Shown here piece by piece: positions 1-8,329 of a DNA stretch of 64,000 nucleotides (the first letter of the stretch is position 1; each line of letters starts with the position of its first letter). The translations under genes and the position numbers were made by a program. The DNA lies in assembly GCF_030581005.1 (NCBI RefSeq), contig NZ_JAUQSX010000008.1:124001-188000 (forward strand), given 5' to 3'. The stretch is from Hymenobacter mellowenesis (lineage in GTDB: Bacteria > Bacteroidota > Bacteroidia > Cytophagales > Hymenobacteraceae). A model generated the notes under the pieces. It was not told where the DNA came from. It saw only the letters and a program-made list of their open reading frames with translations, and did no database searches.

Positions 1-871
1 CGATGCGGAAGCCCGTCTGGTAGTCGTGGTACTCCGAGCCAATTTTGGTTTTGTCGCCATCAATGCTGCGGCCGGTCACGTTCTGGTTGCGGCCGTAGCC
101 GTACACCGAGCCCGTGAACTCGTTGGTGCCCGAGCGGGTCACGGCATTCACCGAGCCGCCGGTGAAGTTGCCCAGTTTCACATCATACGGCGCTACCTGC
201 GCCTGAATCTCTTGGATGGCATCGAGCGAAATGGGGTTGGCGCGGGCCGAGCCGCCGGGCAGGCCGCTGGTGCCGCTCTGGCCGCCCAGCGAGGGCGAGA
301 AGCCGATGGCGTCGTTGTTCACGGCGCCATCCAAAGTCACGTTGTTGTAGCGGAACGAGCTGCCGGCGAAGGAGCCGTTCGAGTTGCGCGGGTCGAGGCG
401 GGTGAAGTCGGAGAGGCTGCGCGAGATGGTGGGCAGCTGCTGAATGGCGGCCGAGCCCACGTTGGTGCCGGCGCCGGTTTTGGTGGCCTGGGTGTTGCCG
501 GTTACCACCACTTCGTTCAGCTGCTGGGTTTCGGTCACCAGCACGAAGTTGAGGCGGGTGGTATTGCCTAGGGTCAGAAATACGTTGTCTACTTTCTGCT
601 CCTTGAAGCCCACGTAGGTCACGGTCACGGAGTAGGGCCCGCCGGGCGCCAGGTTCGGGATGGTGAAGCGGCCGTCTACTTCGGTGCCGGTGCCGCGCTT
701 GGTGCCGGTGGGCAGGTTGGTGGCCACCACCGTCACCCCAATCAGGTCTTCGCCCTTGTCAGACGTCACTTTGCCGGCCAGAGCCGAGGTGGTGACCTGG
801 GCCATCACAAGCTGCGAACAGCCCAACAGCACCAGGAAAAACAACTGCGTAAATGTGTGTCGAATCGACAT
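1..871 (-). CDS. TonB-dependent receptor, Oar-like, N-terminal part (cut by window edge)
   Basis: Outer-membrane receptor of the TonB-dependent, Oar-like type. About 290 N-terminal residues are visible and the rest lies beyond base 1. The protein begins MSIRHTFTQLFFLVLLG with a signal peptide ending near VMAQ (residue 25). A carboxypeptidase-regulatory-like beta-sandwich follows (about 27-105, with GTGTEVDGRFTIPNLAPGG), then LNEVVVTGN and a plug domain (DGAVNNDAIGF, AQVAPYDVKLGNFTGGSVNAVTRSGTNE). The plug pattern with GGSVNAVTRSGTN resembles Oar/CarboxypepD_reg receptors rather than SusC. The chosen ATG at 869-871 gives a clean signal peptide. It is divergent from the next receptor. The substrate cannot be told from sequence. 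Confidence 0.9.
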   Translation of the reverse strand, partial: MSIRHTFTQLFFLVLLGCSQLVMAQVTTSALAGKVTSDKGEDLIGVTVVATNLPTGTKRGTGTEVDGRFTIPNLAPGGPYSVTVTYVGFKEQKVDNVFLTLGNTTRLNFVLVTETQQLNEVVVTGNTQATKTGAGTNVGSAAIQQLPTISRSLSDFTRLDPRNSNGSFAGSSFRYNNVTLDGAVNNDAIGFSPSLGGQSGTSGLPGGSARANPISLDAIQEIQAQVAPYDVKLGNFTGGSVNAVTRSGTNEFTGSVYGYGRNQNVTGRSIDGDKTKIGSEYHDYQTGFRI

Positions 872-1075
872 AAAAATGAGGGAGTTGATTAACACTACAA
901 AGGTCCGGGCGCCTAACCCCGGCCTCACCCTGCCGGGCGTTTCCGAATTGTTGTATTTCACTTTTTGCCATAACCTGCCGGTAACATGAGCCCTCAAAAC
1001 CCCGCTTTTCGGGCCGTTTCCGGGCCGGTAATTATTTGGTAATTCAGAGGAAATTTCACCGAAACTTCATCCGGG

Positions 1076-1083
1076 TACTTTTG
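1076..1083 (+). promoter_or_regulatory. Bacteroidota -7 promoter element for the TonB receptor
   Basis: TACTTTTG matches the phylum core TAnnTTTG exactly. A weak -33-like TTT lies 19 bases upstream. The ATG of the receptor follows only 8 bases after the element, so the transcript would be almost leaderless if this is the active promoter. Confidence 0.45.
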
Positions 1084-1091
1084 TCCCCCGA

Positions 1092-3920
1092 ATGGAAAAC
1101 TCTATTAATTACCGTTATCTGTGTGCTCTATTGCTGAGCCTATTTTTCAGCAGCAGCGCCTTCGCCCAAACCACGGGCACCATTAAAGGCCTCATCAAGG
1201 ACGCCGCCACCCAGGAAGCCATCATCGGCGGCACCGTCCGCCTCGAAGGCACCACCCTCGGCACCCAGACCGACGTCGACGGCAGCTTCCGGCTGGAGCG
1301 CGTGCCCAAGGGCACCTACACGCTGGTCATTTCCTCGGTGGGCTACGTGACGACCACCCTGCCCGACGTGGCCGTGGAAGCCGGCAAGACCACCGTCATT
1401 AACACCACCGCCAAATCGGACAGCAAGGCGCTCGATGAAGTAGTGGTGCGCGGCGTGCGCCGCACCAACACCGAAATCTCGGTCATCACCGAAATTCGGC
1501 AGGCCAACGTGGTGGTGAGCGGCATCTCGTCGGAGCAAATCGTGAAATCGCAGGACCGCGACGCGGCCGAAGTGGTGCGCCGCATCCCCGGCGTGAGCAT
1601 CATCGACAACCGCTTCATCCAGGTGCGCGGGCTGAGCGAGCGGTACAACACCGTGTGGCTCAACGACGTGACGGCCCCCAGCTCCGAAACCGACAAGAAG
1701 GCCTTCTCCTTCGACATCGTGCCCAGCGCCCTGCTCGACCGCGTGCTGGTGTTCAAAGACCCCTCGCCCGAGCTGCCCGGCGACTTCGCTGGCGGCCTCG
1801 TGAAGGTGTACCTGCGCAAGCCGGCCCTCGACGAGCGCAGCTTCACGGCCAGCTACGTGAGCGGCTACCGCGACGGCACCACCTTCAGCAACTTCAACAC
1901 CGACAAGGGCAGCAGCGGCGACTTCGCCGGCTTCGGCGCCCCGAGCCGCGACTTGCCCGGTAACTTCCCGGTGCTGAACTCGGCCAGCTCGGCCGCCCAG
2001 CGCGATGCTTCGGCGCATGACTTGAGCAACAGCTTCGGCATCAAGAGCATCACGGCCATGCCCGACGTGCGCTTCAACGCTTCCTACCTCGACAACATCA
2101 AGCTGGGCGAAACGCAGATTGGCTCGCTCACCTCGCTGAGCTACACCAACGCCTTCACGCGCTTCAGCATAGCCCGCAACGTGTACGACGCCGACGGCCA
2201 GCGCACCGACCGCCTGCAGGACGAGCAGGCCACCAATAACGTGCGCCTGGGCCTGATTCAGAACTTCAGCGCGCTGCTGAAGGGCGGCACCAAGCTGGAG
2301 TTCCGCAACCTGTTCAACCAGTTCGGCCGCAACCAGATTACGACGCGCGACAACTTCTCGGCCGGCGACAACTCGCTGGTGCGCAAGGCCTACGCGCTGG
2401 GCTACCAGGGCCGCACCACCTACACCGGTCAGCTGGCCGGCACCCACGTCTTCAACAGTGAGAAAACCAATTTCGACTGGGTGGCGGGCTACGGCTACTC
2501 GGCCAAGAACGAGCCCGACCTGCGCCGCGTGGCCTACCGCAACGTGCTGCTGACCGACGGCAGCGTGGGCCAGGAAATCCTGACGCCCGCCCCCGGTCAG
2601 GTCGACGTCATCAACGCCGGCCGCCTCTACCAGAAGCTGAACGAAAACGTGTACACCCTGAACGCCAACGGCAAGCACAAGCTGCTGGGCCTGGGCGGGC
2701 GCGAGTTTGAGCTGGCCGTCGGCACCTACCTCGAATACAAGAAGCGTGACTTCACGGCCCGCGCCTTCGGCTACTCGCCCTCGGACCCCACCCGGTTTCA
2801 GACCCTGAAAAACCTGCCCCTGGCCACGGTTTTTGCCCCCGAGAACGTGGGCGGCACCGGCTTTCAGCTGCGCGAAGACATCAACTCGACCTACCGCTAC
2901 ACGGCCAGCAACGAGCAGGAAGCCGTGTACGCCTCCATCAACGTGCCCCTCACGCCCAGCCTGAAGCTGCTGACCGGCGCCCGCTTCGAGCGCAACGTGC
3001 AGGTCATCAACACCGGCCTGAACGGCGTGCCCGTGAACCAGACCGTGACCACCAACTACCTGCTGCCCTCGGCCAACCTGAGCTACAACTTCAGCGAAAC
3101 CAGCCTGCTGCGGGCCTGCTACGGCCGCAGCCTCAACCGGCCAGAGTTCCGCGAGTCGGCCCCGTTCTACTACTACGACTTTGACTTCAACGTGCTGAAC
3201 TACGGCTCGCTGTACCTCAACCCCACCAACCCGCTCAAGGTCGCCACCATCGACAACTTCGACCTGCGCTACGAGTGGTACCCCACCCCCGGCGAGCAGG
3301 TGCACCTGGGCGTGTTCTACAAGAACTTCACCAACCCGATTGAGAACGTCGTCATCCCGAGCACCAACCTGGCTTACTCCTTTGCCAACGCTCCCAGCGC
3401 CTTTTCCTACGGCGTGGAGCTGGACGTGCGCAAGAGCTTCAACTTCCTCGACGACCTGGTTGGCACCTCGGGCCTGAAGAACATCACGGGCGTGTTCAAC
3501 CTCTCACTCATCAAGAGCCAGGTCGATTTGGGTTCCGGCATCGTGGCCTGGGACAGCAAGCGCGCCCTGCAGGGCCAGTCGCCCTACGTGGTGAACACCG
3601 GCCTCTACTACCAGAACGAGTCGGGCAGCTGGCAGGCTTCGGCCCTCTACAACGTGTTCGGCCCGCGCATCCTCTTCGCCGGCTCCGACCAGTACCCCGA
3701 CGTGATTGAGGCCCCCCGCCACACCATCGACTTGTCATTGACCAAGAGCCTGACCAAGCGCGTGGCCCTCAACCTGGGCGTGCAGGACCTGCTGAACCAG
3801 CGCGTAACCCTGCTCCAGGACTTCAATAAGGACAAAAAATACCAGCGCGACATCGACCCCGCCCTGGCCGACTACCGCCGCGGCACCTACACCACCATCG
3901 GGGTGAAGGTGGCTTTCTAA
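1092..3920 (+). CDS. TonB-dependent outer-membrane receptor
   Basis: A complete 942-residue TonB-dependent receptor. The signal peptide (about 1-26, ending SSSAFAQ) is followed by a carboxypeptidase-regulatory-like domain (about 28-115, GTIKGLIKDAATQEAIIGGTV, VDGSFRLERVPKGTYTL). The plug (about 130-240) contains RRIPGVSIIDNRFIQVRGLS and ends at LPGDFAGGLVKVYLR. The remainder is a beta-barrel rich in aromatic residues, with the C-terminus GVKVAF ending in the phenylalanine expected for BAM insertion. Length is normal for the family. It is followed after a palindromic repeat by a beta-helix lipoprotein on the same strand, which suggests a receptor/surface-lipoprotein pair of SusCD-like logic, although the lipoprotein is not SusD-like. 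Substrate unknown. Confidence 0.93.
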   Translation: MENSINYRYLCALLLSLFFSSSAFAQTTGTIKGLIKDAATQEAIIGGTVRLEGTTLGTQTDVDGSFRLERVPKGTYTLVISSVGYVTTTLPDVAVEAGKTTVINTTAKSDSKALDEVVVRGVRRTNTEISVITEIRQANVVVSGISSEQIVKSQDRDAAEVVRRIPGVSIIDNRFIQVRGLSERYNTVWLNDVTAPSSETDKKAFSFDIVPSALLDRVLVFKDPSPELPGDFAGGLVKVYLRKPALDERSFTASYVSGYRDGTTFSNFNTDKGSSGDFAGFGAPSRDLPGNFPVLNSASSAAQRDASAHDLSNSFGIKSITAMPDVRFNASYLDNIKLGETQIGSLTSLSYTNAFTRFSIARNVYDADGQRTDRLQDEQATNNVRLGLIQNFSALLKGGTKLEFRNLFNQFGRNQITTRDNFSAGDNSLVRKAYALGYQGRTTYTGQLAGTHVFNSEKTNFDWVAGYGYSAKNEPDLRRVAYRNVLLTDGSVGQEILTPAPGQVDVINAGRLYQKLNENVYTLNANGKHKLLGLGGREFELAVGTYLEYKKRDFTARAFGYSPSDPTRFQTLKNLPLATVFAPENVGGTGFQLREDINSTYRYTASNEQEAVYASINVPLTPSLKLLTGARFERNVQVINTGLNGVPVNQTVTTNYLLPSANLSYNFSETSLLRACYGRSLNRPEFRESAPFYYYDFDFNVLNYGSLYLNPTNPLKVATIDNFDLRYEWYPTPGEQVHLGVFYKNFTNPIENVVIPSTNLAYSFANAPSAFSYGVELDVRKSFNFLDDLVGTSGLKNITGVFNLSLIKSQVDLGSGIVAWDSKRALQGQSPYVVNTGLYYQNESGSWQASALYNVFGPRILFAGSDQYPDVIEAPRHTIDLSLTKSLTKRVALNLGVQDLLNQRVTLLQDFNKDKKYQRDIDPALADYRRGTYTTIGVKVAF

Positions 3921-3926
3921 ACCGCA

Positions 3927-4010
3927 TGTAGCGTGGACTCTGCGAGTCCGCGCCGGGGCGAACGGCCTTTCCCGCCCAGATAGGCGCGGACTCGCAGAGT
4001 CCACGCTACA
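3927..4010. repeat. Palindromic repeat family 1, copy A
   Basis: A near-perfect inverted repeat with outer arms TGTAGCGTGGACTCTGCGAG and the reverse complement ending CTCGCAGAGTCCACGCTACA, separated by about 28 bases. It lies between the receptor and the lipoprotein genes. Two further copies are at 5634-5725 and 48306-48371. It has no open frame of its own and resembles a REP or miniature element. In the transcript it would form a long hairpin that could lower expression of the downstream gene. Confidence 0.85.
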
Positions 4011-4045
4011 AACAAACTTCAAAACCAACCCCAACCAATTTTAAT

Positions 4046-5566
4046 ATGCAACTCCTCAACCCGTTCCGTCAGCGCGCCCTGCTCGCCTTCGCCTTGTTCT
4101 CGCTGAGCCTGGCGGCCTGCAAAAAAGACGACGCCACCACCGTGACGCCTGACCCCAACACCGGCACCACCGCAGGCCAGACCGTGGAAGTGACCGAGGT
4201 GAAAACCAGCACCACCTGGACGGCCAGCAACAAGTATCTGCTGAAAGGCTACGTGTACGTGCGCTCCGGCGCCACGCTCACCATCGAGCCCGGCACCATC
4301 ATCAAGGGCGACAAGGACTCGAAAGGCGCCCTCATCGTGGAGCCCGGCGCCAAGCTCATCGCGGCCGGCACGGCTGCCAAACCCATCGTCTTCACCTCAA
4401 ACCAGCCCAAGGGCAGCCGCAACTACGGCGACTGGGGCGGCGTGATTCTGGCCGGCAACGCGCCGGTGAATAGCATCGTGAACGGCGTGAAACCCGTAGT
4501 GGAAGGCGGCCCCACCACCACCTACGGCGGCACCGACGCGGCCGACAACTCCGGCACCCTGCAGTACGTGCGCATCGAGTTCGGCGGCATCGCTTTCTCG
4601 CCCAACAACGAGGTTAACGGCCTGACGCTGTGCGCCGTGGGTTCGGGCACCACCCTCGACCACATCCAGGTTTCCTACTCCGGCGATGACTCCTACGAGT
4701 GGTTCGGCGGCACCGTGAACGCCAAGTACCTCATTGCTCACCGCGGCTATGATGACGACTTCGACACCGATAACGGCTTCTCGGGCAAGGTGCAGTTTGC
4801 CGTGTCCTTGCGCGACCCGCTGCAGGCCGACCAGTCGGGCTCGAAAGCATTCGAGAGCGACAACGACGCCAACGCCTCCGACAACCTGCCCAAAACCAGC
4901 GCTGTGTTCTCGAACGTGACCGTGATTGGGCCGCTGAACAACATCAACAACGTGGGCGGTATTAGCTCGCAGTACGTGGCCGCCGCGCACATCCGCCGCA
5001 ACTCGGCTCAGAGCATCATGAACTCGGTGCTGCTGGGCTACCCCGCCGGCCTGCTGCTCGACCACGCCAAAACCGCCGCCAACGTGGCCAGCAACGACCT
5101 GCGCTTCCAGAACAACATCCTGGCCGGCATGGCCGCCGGCACCAGCGCCACCCGCAACCAGAAGAACATCGTCTACCTCGGCCCGACGGGCGGCGCCGGC
5201 TCGCTCACGCCCACTTCGACCATGAGCGCCGACACGTCGGCCTTCGGCACGGCCGTGGGCCCGCTGAGCTGGCTCTACAACTCCAACAACAAGAACAAGC
5301 GCTACACCAACGCCGACGAGGTGCGCCTGCTCAACCCCTTCAGCCTCACGGCCCCGAGCTTCCTGCCCCTCACCACCTCGCCCATCGTCTATACCTCCAC
5401 CACCAACGCCAACCCGGTAGTAGCCCCCGCCTTCACCGACAGCAAGGTATCGGACTCGTTCTTCACCCGCACCAGCTACATCGGCGCCTTCAGCGGCTCG
5501 GGCCAAAGCTCGGAAAACTGGGCCACCGGCTGGACCAACTTCGACCCCCAGAATACCGATTACTAG
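4046..5566 (+). CDS. Beta-helix outer-surface lipoprotein paired with the TonB receptor
   Basis: A 506-residue lipoprotein with lipobox LSLAAC and the acylated cysteine at position 25, followed by KKDD. A Thr/Pro-rich spacer follows (about 30-45). The body shows the alternating short turns of a right-handed parallel beta-helix: SGATLTIEPGTIIKGDKDSKG, LIVEPGAKLIAAGTAAKPIVFTS, DWGGVILAGNAP, GTLQYVRIEFGG, TLDHIQVSYSGDDSYEWFGG. No catalytic motif of pectate lyases was recognised. It follows the receptor by 125 bases, most of which is the family 1 palindrome, and is probably co-transcribed. The likely role is ligand capture or surface binding for the receptor. This is an inference from context, and the family is functionally uncharacterised to my knowledge. 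Confidence 0.82.
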   Translation: MQLLNPFRQRALLAFALFSLSLAACKKDDATTVTPDPNTGTTAGQTVEVTEVKTSTTWTASNKYLLKGYVYVRSGATLTIEPGTIIKGDKDSKGALIVEPGAKLIAAGTAAKPIVFTSNQPKGSRNYGDWGGVILAGNAPVNSIVNGVKPVVEGGPTTTYGGTDAADNSGTLQYVRIEFGGIAFSPNNEVNGLTLCAVGSGTTLDHIQVSYSGDDSYEWFGGTVNAKYLIAHRGYDDDFDTDNGFSGKVQFAVSLRDPLQADQSGSKAFESDNDANASDNLPKTSAVFSNVTVIGPLNNINNVGGISSQYVAAAHIRRNSAQSIMNSVLLGYPAGLLLDHAKTAANVASNDLRFQNNILAGMAAGTSATRNQKNIVYLGPTGGAGSLTPTSTMSADTSAFGTAVGPLSWLYNSNNKNKRYTNADEVRLLNPFSLTAPSFLPLTTSPIVYTSTTNANPVVAPAFTDSKVSDSFFTRTSYIGAFSGSGQSSENWATGWTNFDPQNTDY

Positions 5567-5592
5567 TGTGTTATTTTTATTTGACTGCCATG

Positions 5593-5625
5593 AAAAAGGC
5601 TCCTCGAATTCGGGGAGCCTTTTTT
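5593..5625 (+). terminator. Intrinsic terminator of the receptor-lipoprotein operon
   Basis: Stem AAAAAGGCTCC / GGAGCCTTTTTT, with the remaining bases forming the loop, followed by a T run, 27 bases after the lipoprotein stop codon. Confidence 0.85.
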
Positions 5626-5633
5626 GCGTTTGT

Positions 5634-5725
5634 TGTAGCGTGGACTCTGCGAGTCCGCGCTTGGCTAGGAGATGCCCCGACGATGCGCGGACTCGCAGAG
5701 TCCACGCATCGTCGGGGCATCTCCA
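5634..5725. repeat. Palindromic repeat family 1, copy B, with nested inverted repeat
   Basis: The arms TGTAGCGTGGACTCTGCGAG and CTCGCAGAGTCCACGC match copy A. Between and beyond them sits a second inverted repeat, GGAGATGCCCCGACGAT (5669-5685) against ATCGTCGGGGCATCTCC (5708-5724), so the two palindromes interlock. The element separates the lipoprotein operon from the convergent TonB-domain gene. Confidence 0.8.
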
Positions 5726-5764
5726 GTGTCCCCCTTGGGGGTGAGGTGAACGCGGAGGACCACT

Positions 5765-6202
5765 CTACCGGCTCAGCCGGAACACAATGGGCAGTGTGCG
5801 CTGCACCCGCACCGGCCGCCCGGCCACGCGCCCGGGCGTCCACCACGGCATGAGGCGCACCACGCGCAGGGCTTCCTCGTCGAAGCCGTGGCCGCAGCCC
5901 TTGGCCACCTCCGCGTCGCGGACGCGGCCCTGCTCGTCCACCACGAAGCGCACATACACCGTGCCCGACAGGTTTTGCTGGTTAGCAGCGGTTGGGTACA
6001 CGATTTTCTTCGCCAGGTACTGATGCATAGCGCCGTCACCGCCCGGAAAGGCTGGCATCTCGTCGGCGAAGGAGAGGACCTCGGGAGCGGCGGGCGCGGC
6101 TTCGGTGGCCGATGTCGGCACGGGCGCCTGGCTGGCCAGTTGGGCGTGCCCGGCCGTGGCGGCTGCCAGCAACGCGCCGGCCGTTAAAACAATGGTTTTC
6201 AT
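5765..6202 (-). CDS. Secreted protein with TonB C-terminal domain
   Basis: A 145-residue protein with a cleavable signal peptide (MKTIVLTAGALLAAATAGHAQ), a short Ala/Pro linker, and a TonB C-terminal domain (about 55-143). The domain carries MPAFPGGDGAMHQYLAKKIVYP, GTVYVRFVVDEQGRVRDAEVAKG and FDEEALRVVRLMPWWTPGRVAGRPVRV, as in energy-transducer TonB proteins. Unlike true TonB it has no retained N-terminal membrane anchor or long Pro-rich span, so it is probably a soluble periplasmic relative. The ATG at 6200-6202 was preferred over a GTG three codons upstream because it begins the signal peptide. It is monocistronic and divergent from yicC. Confidence 0.82.
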   Translation of the reverse strand: MKTIVLTAGALLAAATAGHAQLASQAPVPTSATEAAPAAPEVLSFADEMPAFPGGDGAMHQYLAKKIVYPTAANQQNLSGTVYVRFVVDEQGRVRDAEVAKGCGHGFDEEALRVVRLMPWWTPGRVAGRPVRVQRTLPIVFRLSR

Positions 6203-6233
6203 AGCTGACACGGCGATATAGGAATTGCTCTGG

Positions 6234-6241
6234 CAAAGCTA
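6234..6241 (-). promoter_or_regulatory. -7 promoter element for the TonB-domain gene
   Basis: On the minus strand this reads TAGCTTTG, an exact TAnnTTTG core, about 32 bases before the ATG. No clear TTG was found at the expected -33 position. Confidence 0.4.
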
Positions 6242-6303
6242 CCGGGCCGCATCAGCCACCACGGAAGCCCGTCAATTACGCTTTCATCACCCTTTCATTA
6301 ATC

Positions 6304-6361
6304 GAACGAGGTAGAGACGGGGTCGTACCCGGTAGAGCCTGCCCCCACCCCTACCTCGTTC
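6304..6361. repeat. Perfect 11-base inverted repeat between divergent genes
   Basis: GAACGAGGTAG and CTACCTCGTTC are separated by 36 bases, with partly complementary inner sequence (GGGGT / ACCCC). There is no T run, so it is not a terminator. It lies between the divergent TonB-domain gene and yicC and could be an operator or structured leader. Function unproven. Confidence 0.45.
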
Positions 6362-6461
6362 AGGATGCGCCCTGCCCGCAAACTGGCTTGCCGGGCAGTT
6401 CGGTCCCGCTAGCCGGCCGTTTGCGTCGTTCCTTTGCAGCCTCAATCAGCCTCTCGCTCCC

Positions 6462-7364
6462 ATGCTTATTTCCATGACCGGCTACGGCCAGGCCCACCGC
6501 GAAACCGATACCTACACGGCCACCGTCGAGCTTCGTTCCGTCAATTCCAAAACCCTCGACCTCACCCTGCGCCTGCCCCGCTTCCTGATGCCGCACGAGC
6601 TGGAAATTCGCAACACGGTGGCCAAAACCCTGCTGCGCGGCAAGGTCAACCTCAACCTCGACTTCGTGCGCCCCGCCGCGGCCACCCGCGCCGCCACCAC
6701 GCTCAACAAGGAAGCCTTGGTGGCTGCCTTTCACGAGCTAAAAGCCGTGGCCGAATCCCTGGGCCTTCACACCGGCGAAGACACGCTGCTGGCCGCCCTG
6801 CGCCTGCCTGGCGTCATCCCCAGCGCCTCCGAAATGCGTGATGCCGAGCCCGCCGCCGAAGAAACCGCCTGGGCCGAGCTGCAGCCGCTGCTTACGGAGG
6901 CCTTGGCCGCCATGCAGCAGTTCCGCCACGACGAAGGCCGCACGCTGAGCACTGAGATTCTGGGCTATGTGGCCACCATTCGGCAGCAGCTGGCCGCCGT
7001 GGAGCTGCACGACCCGGCCCGCATTGAGCACGTGCGCCAGCGCCTGGCCGGCCACTTGGCCGAGCTCACCAGCCACGAGCACTTCAACGAAACCCGCTTC
7101 GAGCAGGAAGTGCTCTACTACATCGAGAAGCTCGACATTGCCGAGGAAAAAGTGCGCTTGGCTGCTCACTTGGCCTATTTCGAGCAAGCCGTACACCAGC
7201 CCGACGAAGCTGTGGGCAAGAAGCTGGGCTTCCTGGCCCAAGAAATTGGGCGCGAAATCAACACCATCGGGTCGAAGGCCAACGATGCCACCGTACAGCA
7301 CTTGGTGGTGGGCATGAAGGAGGAGCTGGAAAAAATAAAAGAGCAGCTGAACAACATTCTTTAG
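6462..7364 (+). CDS. yicC: YicC family endoribonuclease
   Basis: A 300-residue YicC-family protein. The start MLISMTGYGQAHRE is the family signature (MTGYG). The N-terminal domain (about 1-155) has VELRSVNSKTLDLTLRLP and LEIRNTVAKTLLRGKVNL. The C-terminal DUF1732-type domain (about 210-300) has RFEQEVLYYIEKLDIAEE and KLGFLAQEIGREINTIGSKA. Length is close to the E. coli protein. YicC proteins have been described as stress-related endoribonucleases acting on small RNAs; the cellular substrate here is unknown. It has no same-strand partner nearby. Confidence 0.93.
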   Translation: MLISMTGYGQAHRETDTYTATVELRSVNSKTLDLTLRLPRFLMPHELEIRNTVAKTLLRGKVNLNLDFVRPAAATRAATTLNKEALVAAFHELKAVAESLGLHTGEDTLLAALRLPGVIPSASEMRDAEPAAEETAWAELQPLLTEALAAMQQFRHDEGRTLSTEILGYVATIRQQLAAVELHDPARIEHVRQRLAGHLAELTSHEHFNETRFEQEVLYYIEKLDIAEEKVRLAAHLAYFEQAVHQPDEAVGKKLGFLAQEIGREINTIGSKANDATVQHLVVGMKEELEKIKEQLNNIL

Positions 7365-7703
7365 CCGGCTCTTTTCCACTCAAAGGGGCGCAGTCCGCGC
7401 TGAGCGAGCAGCGTCGCCACTTGGTCGAAAAAGGAGTATAAATAGGATTATACTTGTAAATTTTACAATTCAATATACAAAAAAAGGCGTTTTTTGGGGC
7501 AATGCGACTTGGATGAATAGCCAATTCAAACTGTCGGCAACTTCTCGAATCTTAGTACGTTAATAAAAATACATGCAGCTTAACTGCTGCAGTTCTGGAA
7601 AACAAAGCAATATTTGTGGCACCAAAGTTGGATATTTGATTATTGTATCTAACTTGGGTACCCGAATGCCATTTAGTTACTCCACAACCTATTCCCGATT
7701 AAT
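7365..7703. other. AT-rich intergenic stretch
   Basis: 339 bases, clearly richer in A and T than the surrounding genes, especially after 7430. It contains several short inverted runs (for example TGCAGCTTAACTGCTGCA near 7573) but no convincing frame, RNA gene or exact TAnnTTTG core. It presumably carries the promoter of the small exported protein that follows. Confidence 0.5.
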
Positions 7704-8240
7704 ATGAAATCTACATTTTTACTCTGTATTCTGGGGGTGCTTTTAATGGCCGCACGTCCCGCATCCGAAATCGAACTGGTGAAGAAGCGCGTGCTCAGCG
7801 AGCGGGTGGAAATCCTGATTCCCAAGGGCTTCGAGGTGATGACCGAGCAGCAGATGGACTTTGCCTACGCCAAAGCCCAGAGCCGCCCGAGTGTGATTTT
7901 CACCAACAACAACCTGATTAGCCTTGCCTTCAACTACTCCGACAACGACGCCGACCAAGACATGGTCGACATCTACTCGGCCTCGTTTGGCAAGACCTAT
8001 CACAAGCAATACAAAGACGCCACCTGGTTTGGCGACGGCGTGAAGAACATCAACAACCGCAAGGTGGGCTACCTCGAATTCATGAAGCCCGAGATGGGCC
8101 ACGAGGTGTACACGCTGGTGTTTTTCACCGATGTGGAAGGCAAACTCATGATTTGCACCTTCAACTGCGCCGACCGCCAGAAGCCCGAGTGGGAGCCCAT
8201 CGCTAAGCAAATCATGCTCTCGCTGAAAGCCAAGGGCTAA
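7704..8240 (+). CDS. Small exported protein of unknown function
   Basis: 178 residues with a signal peptide (MKSTFLLCILGVLLMAARPAS). The mature part is a single compact domain with VEILIPKGFEVMTEQQMDF, SVIFTNNNLISLAFNYSDND and a C-terminal QKPEWEPIAKQIMLSLK. I do not recognise the family with certainty. The pattern resembles short secreted domains that describe surface-exposed alpha/beta folds in Bacteroidota. It is monocistronic, preceded by an AT-rich leader and followed by a terminator shared in position with the convergent VanZ-M28 gene. Confidence 0.75.
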   Translation: MKSTFLLCILGVLLMAARPASEIELVKKRVLSERVEILIPKGFEVMTEQQMDFAYAKAQSRPSVIFTNNNLISLAFNYSDNDADQDMVDIYSASFGKTYHKQYKDATWFGDGVKNINNRKVGYLEFMKPEMGHEVYTLVFFTDVEGKLMICTFNCADRQKPEWEPIAKQIMLSLKAKG

Positions 8241-8242
8241 AA

Positions 8243-8272
8243 GCACGTCATGCAGAGCGCAGTATGACGTGC
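8243..8272. repeat. Short palindrome resembling half of repeat family 2
   Basis: GCACGTCATGCAGAGCGCAG with TATGACGTGC forms an imperfect hairpin directly after the stop codon. The word GTCATGC.GAGCGCAG also occurs in the repeat at 19152-19247, so this may be a decayed copy. Confidence 0.45.
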
Positions 8273-8288
8273 CAGCGTAATTCATTGG

Positions 8289-8329
8289 AGCCGGTAGTTG
8301 AACGCAGGTTCGGCTACCGGCTTTTTTTT
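8289..8329 (+). terminator. Intrinsic terminator containing the stop codon of the convergent gene
   Basis: Stem AGCCGGTAG / CTACCGGCT followed by eight T on the plus strand. The CTA of the right arm (8314-8316) is the TAG stop codon of the minus-strand VanZ-M28 gene, so the two genes interlock at their ends. Confidence 0.82.

Noticed and set aside
1140..3305. 721-residue open frame on the minus strand inside the TonB receptor gene
   Set aside because: It is low in complexity (V, A, G, H, Q-rich) and antisense to a clearly recognised receptor. High GC content makes such antisense frames common here.
5566..5853. Small frames on both strands around the terminator and repeat copy B
   Set aside because: They consist of palindromic repeat sequence and end inside the TonB-domain gene.
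7704..8240. Assignment of the small exported protein to a named family
   Set aside because: Only weak resemblance to secreted Bacteroidota domains was seen, so no function is given.
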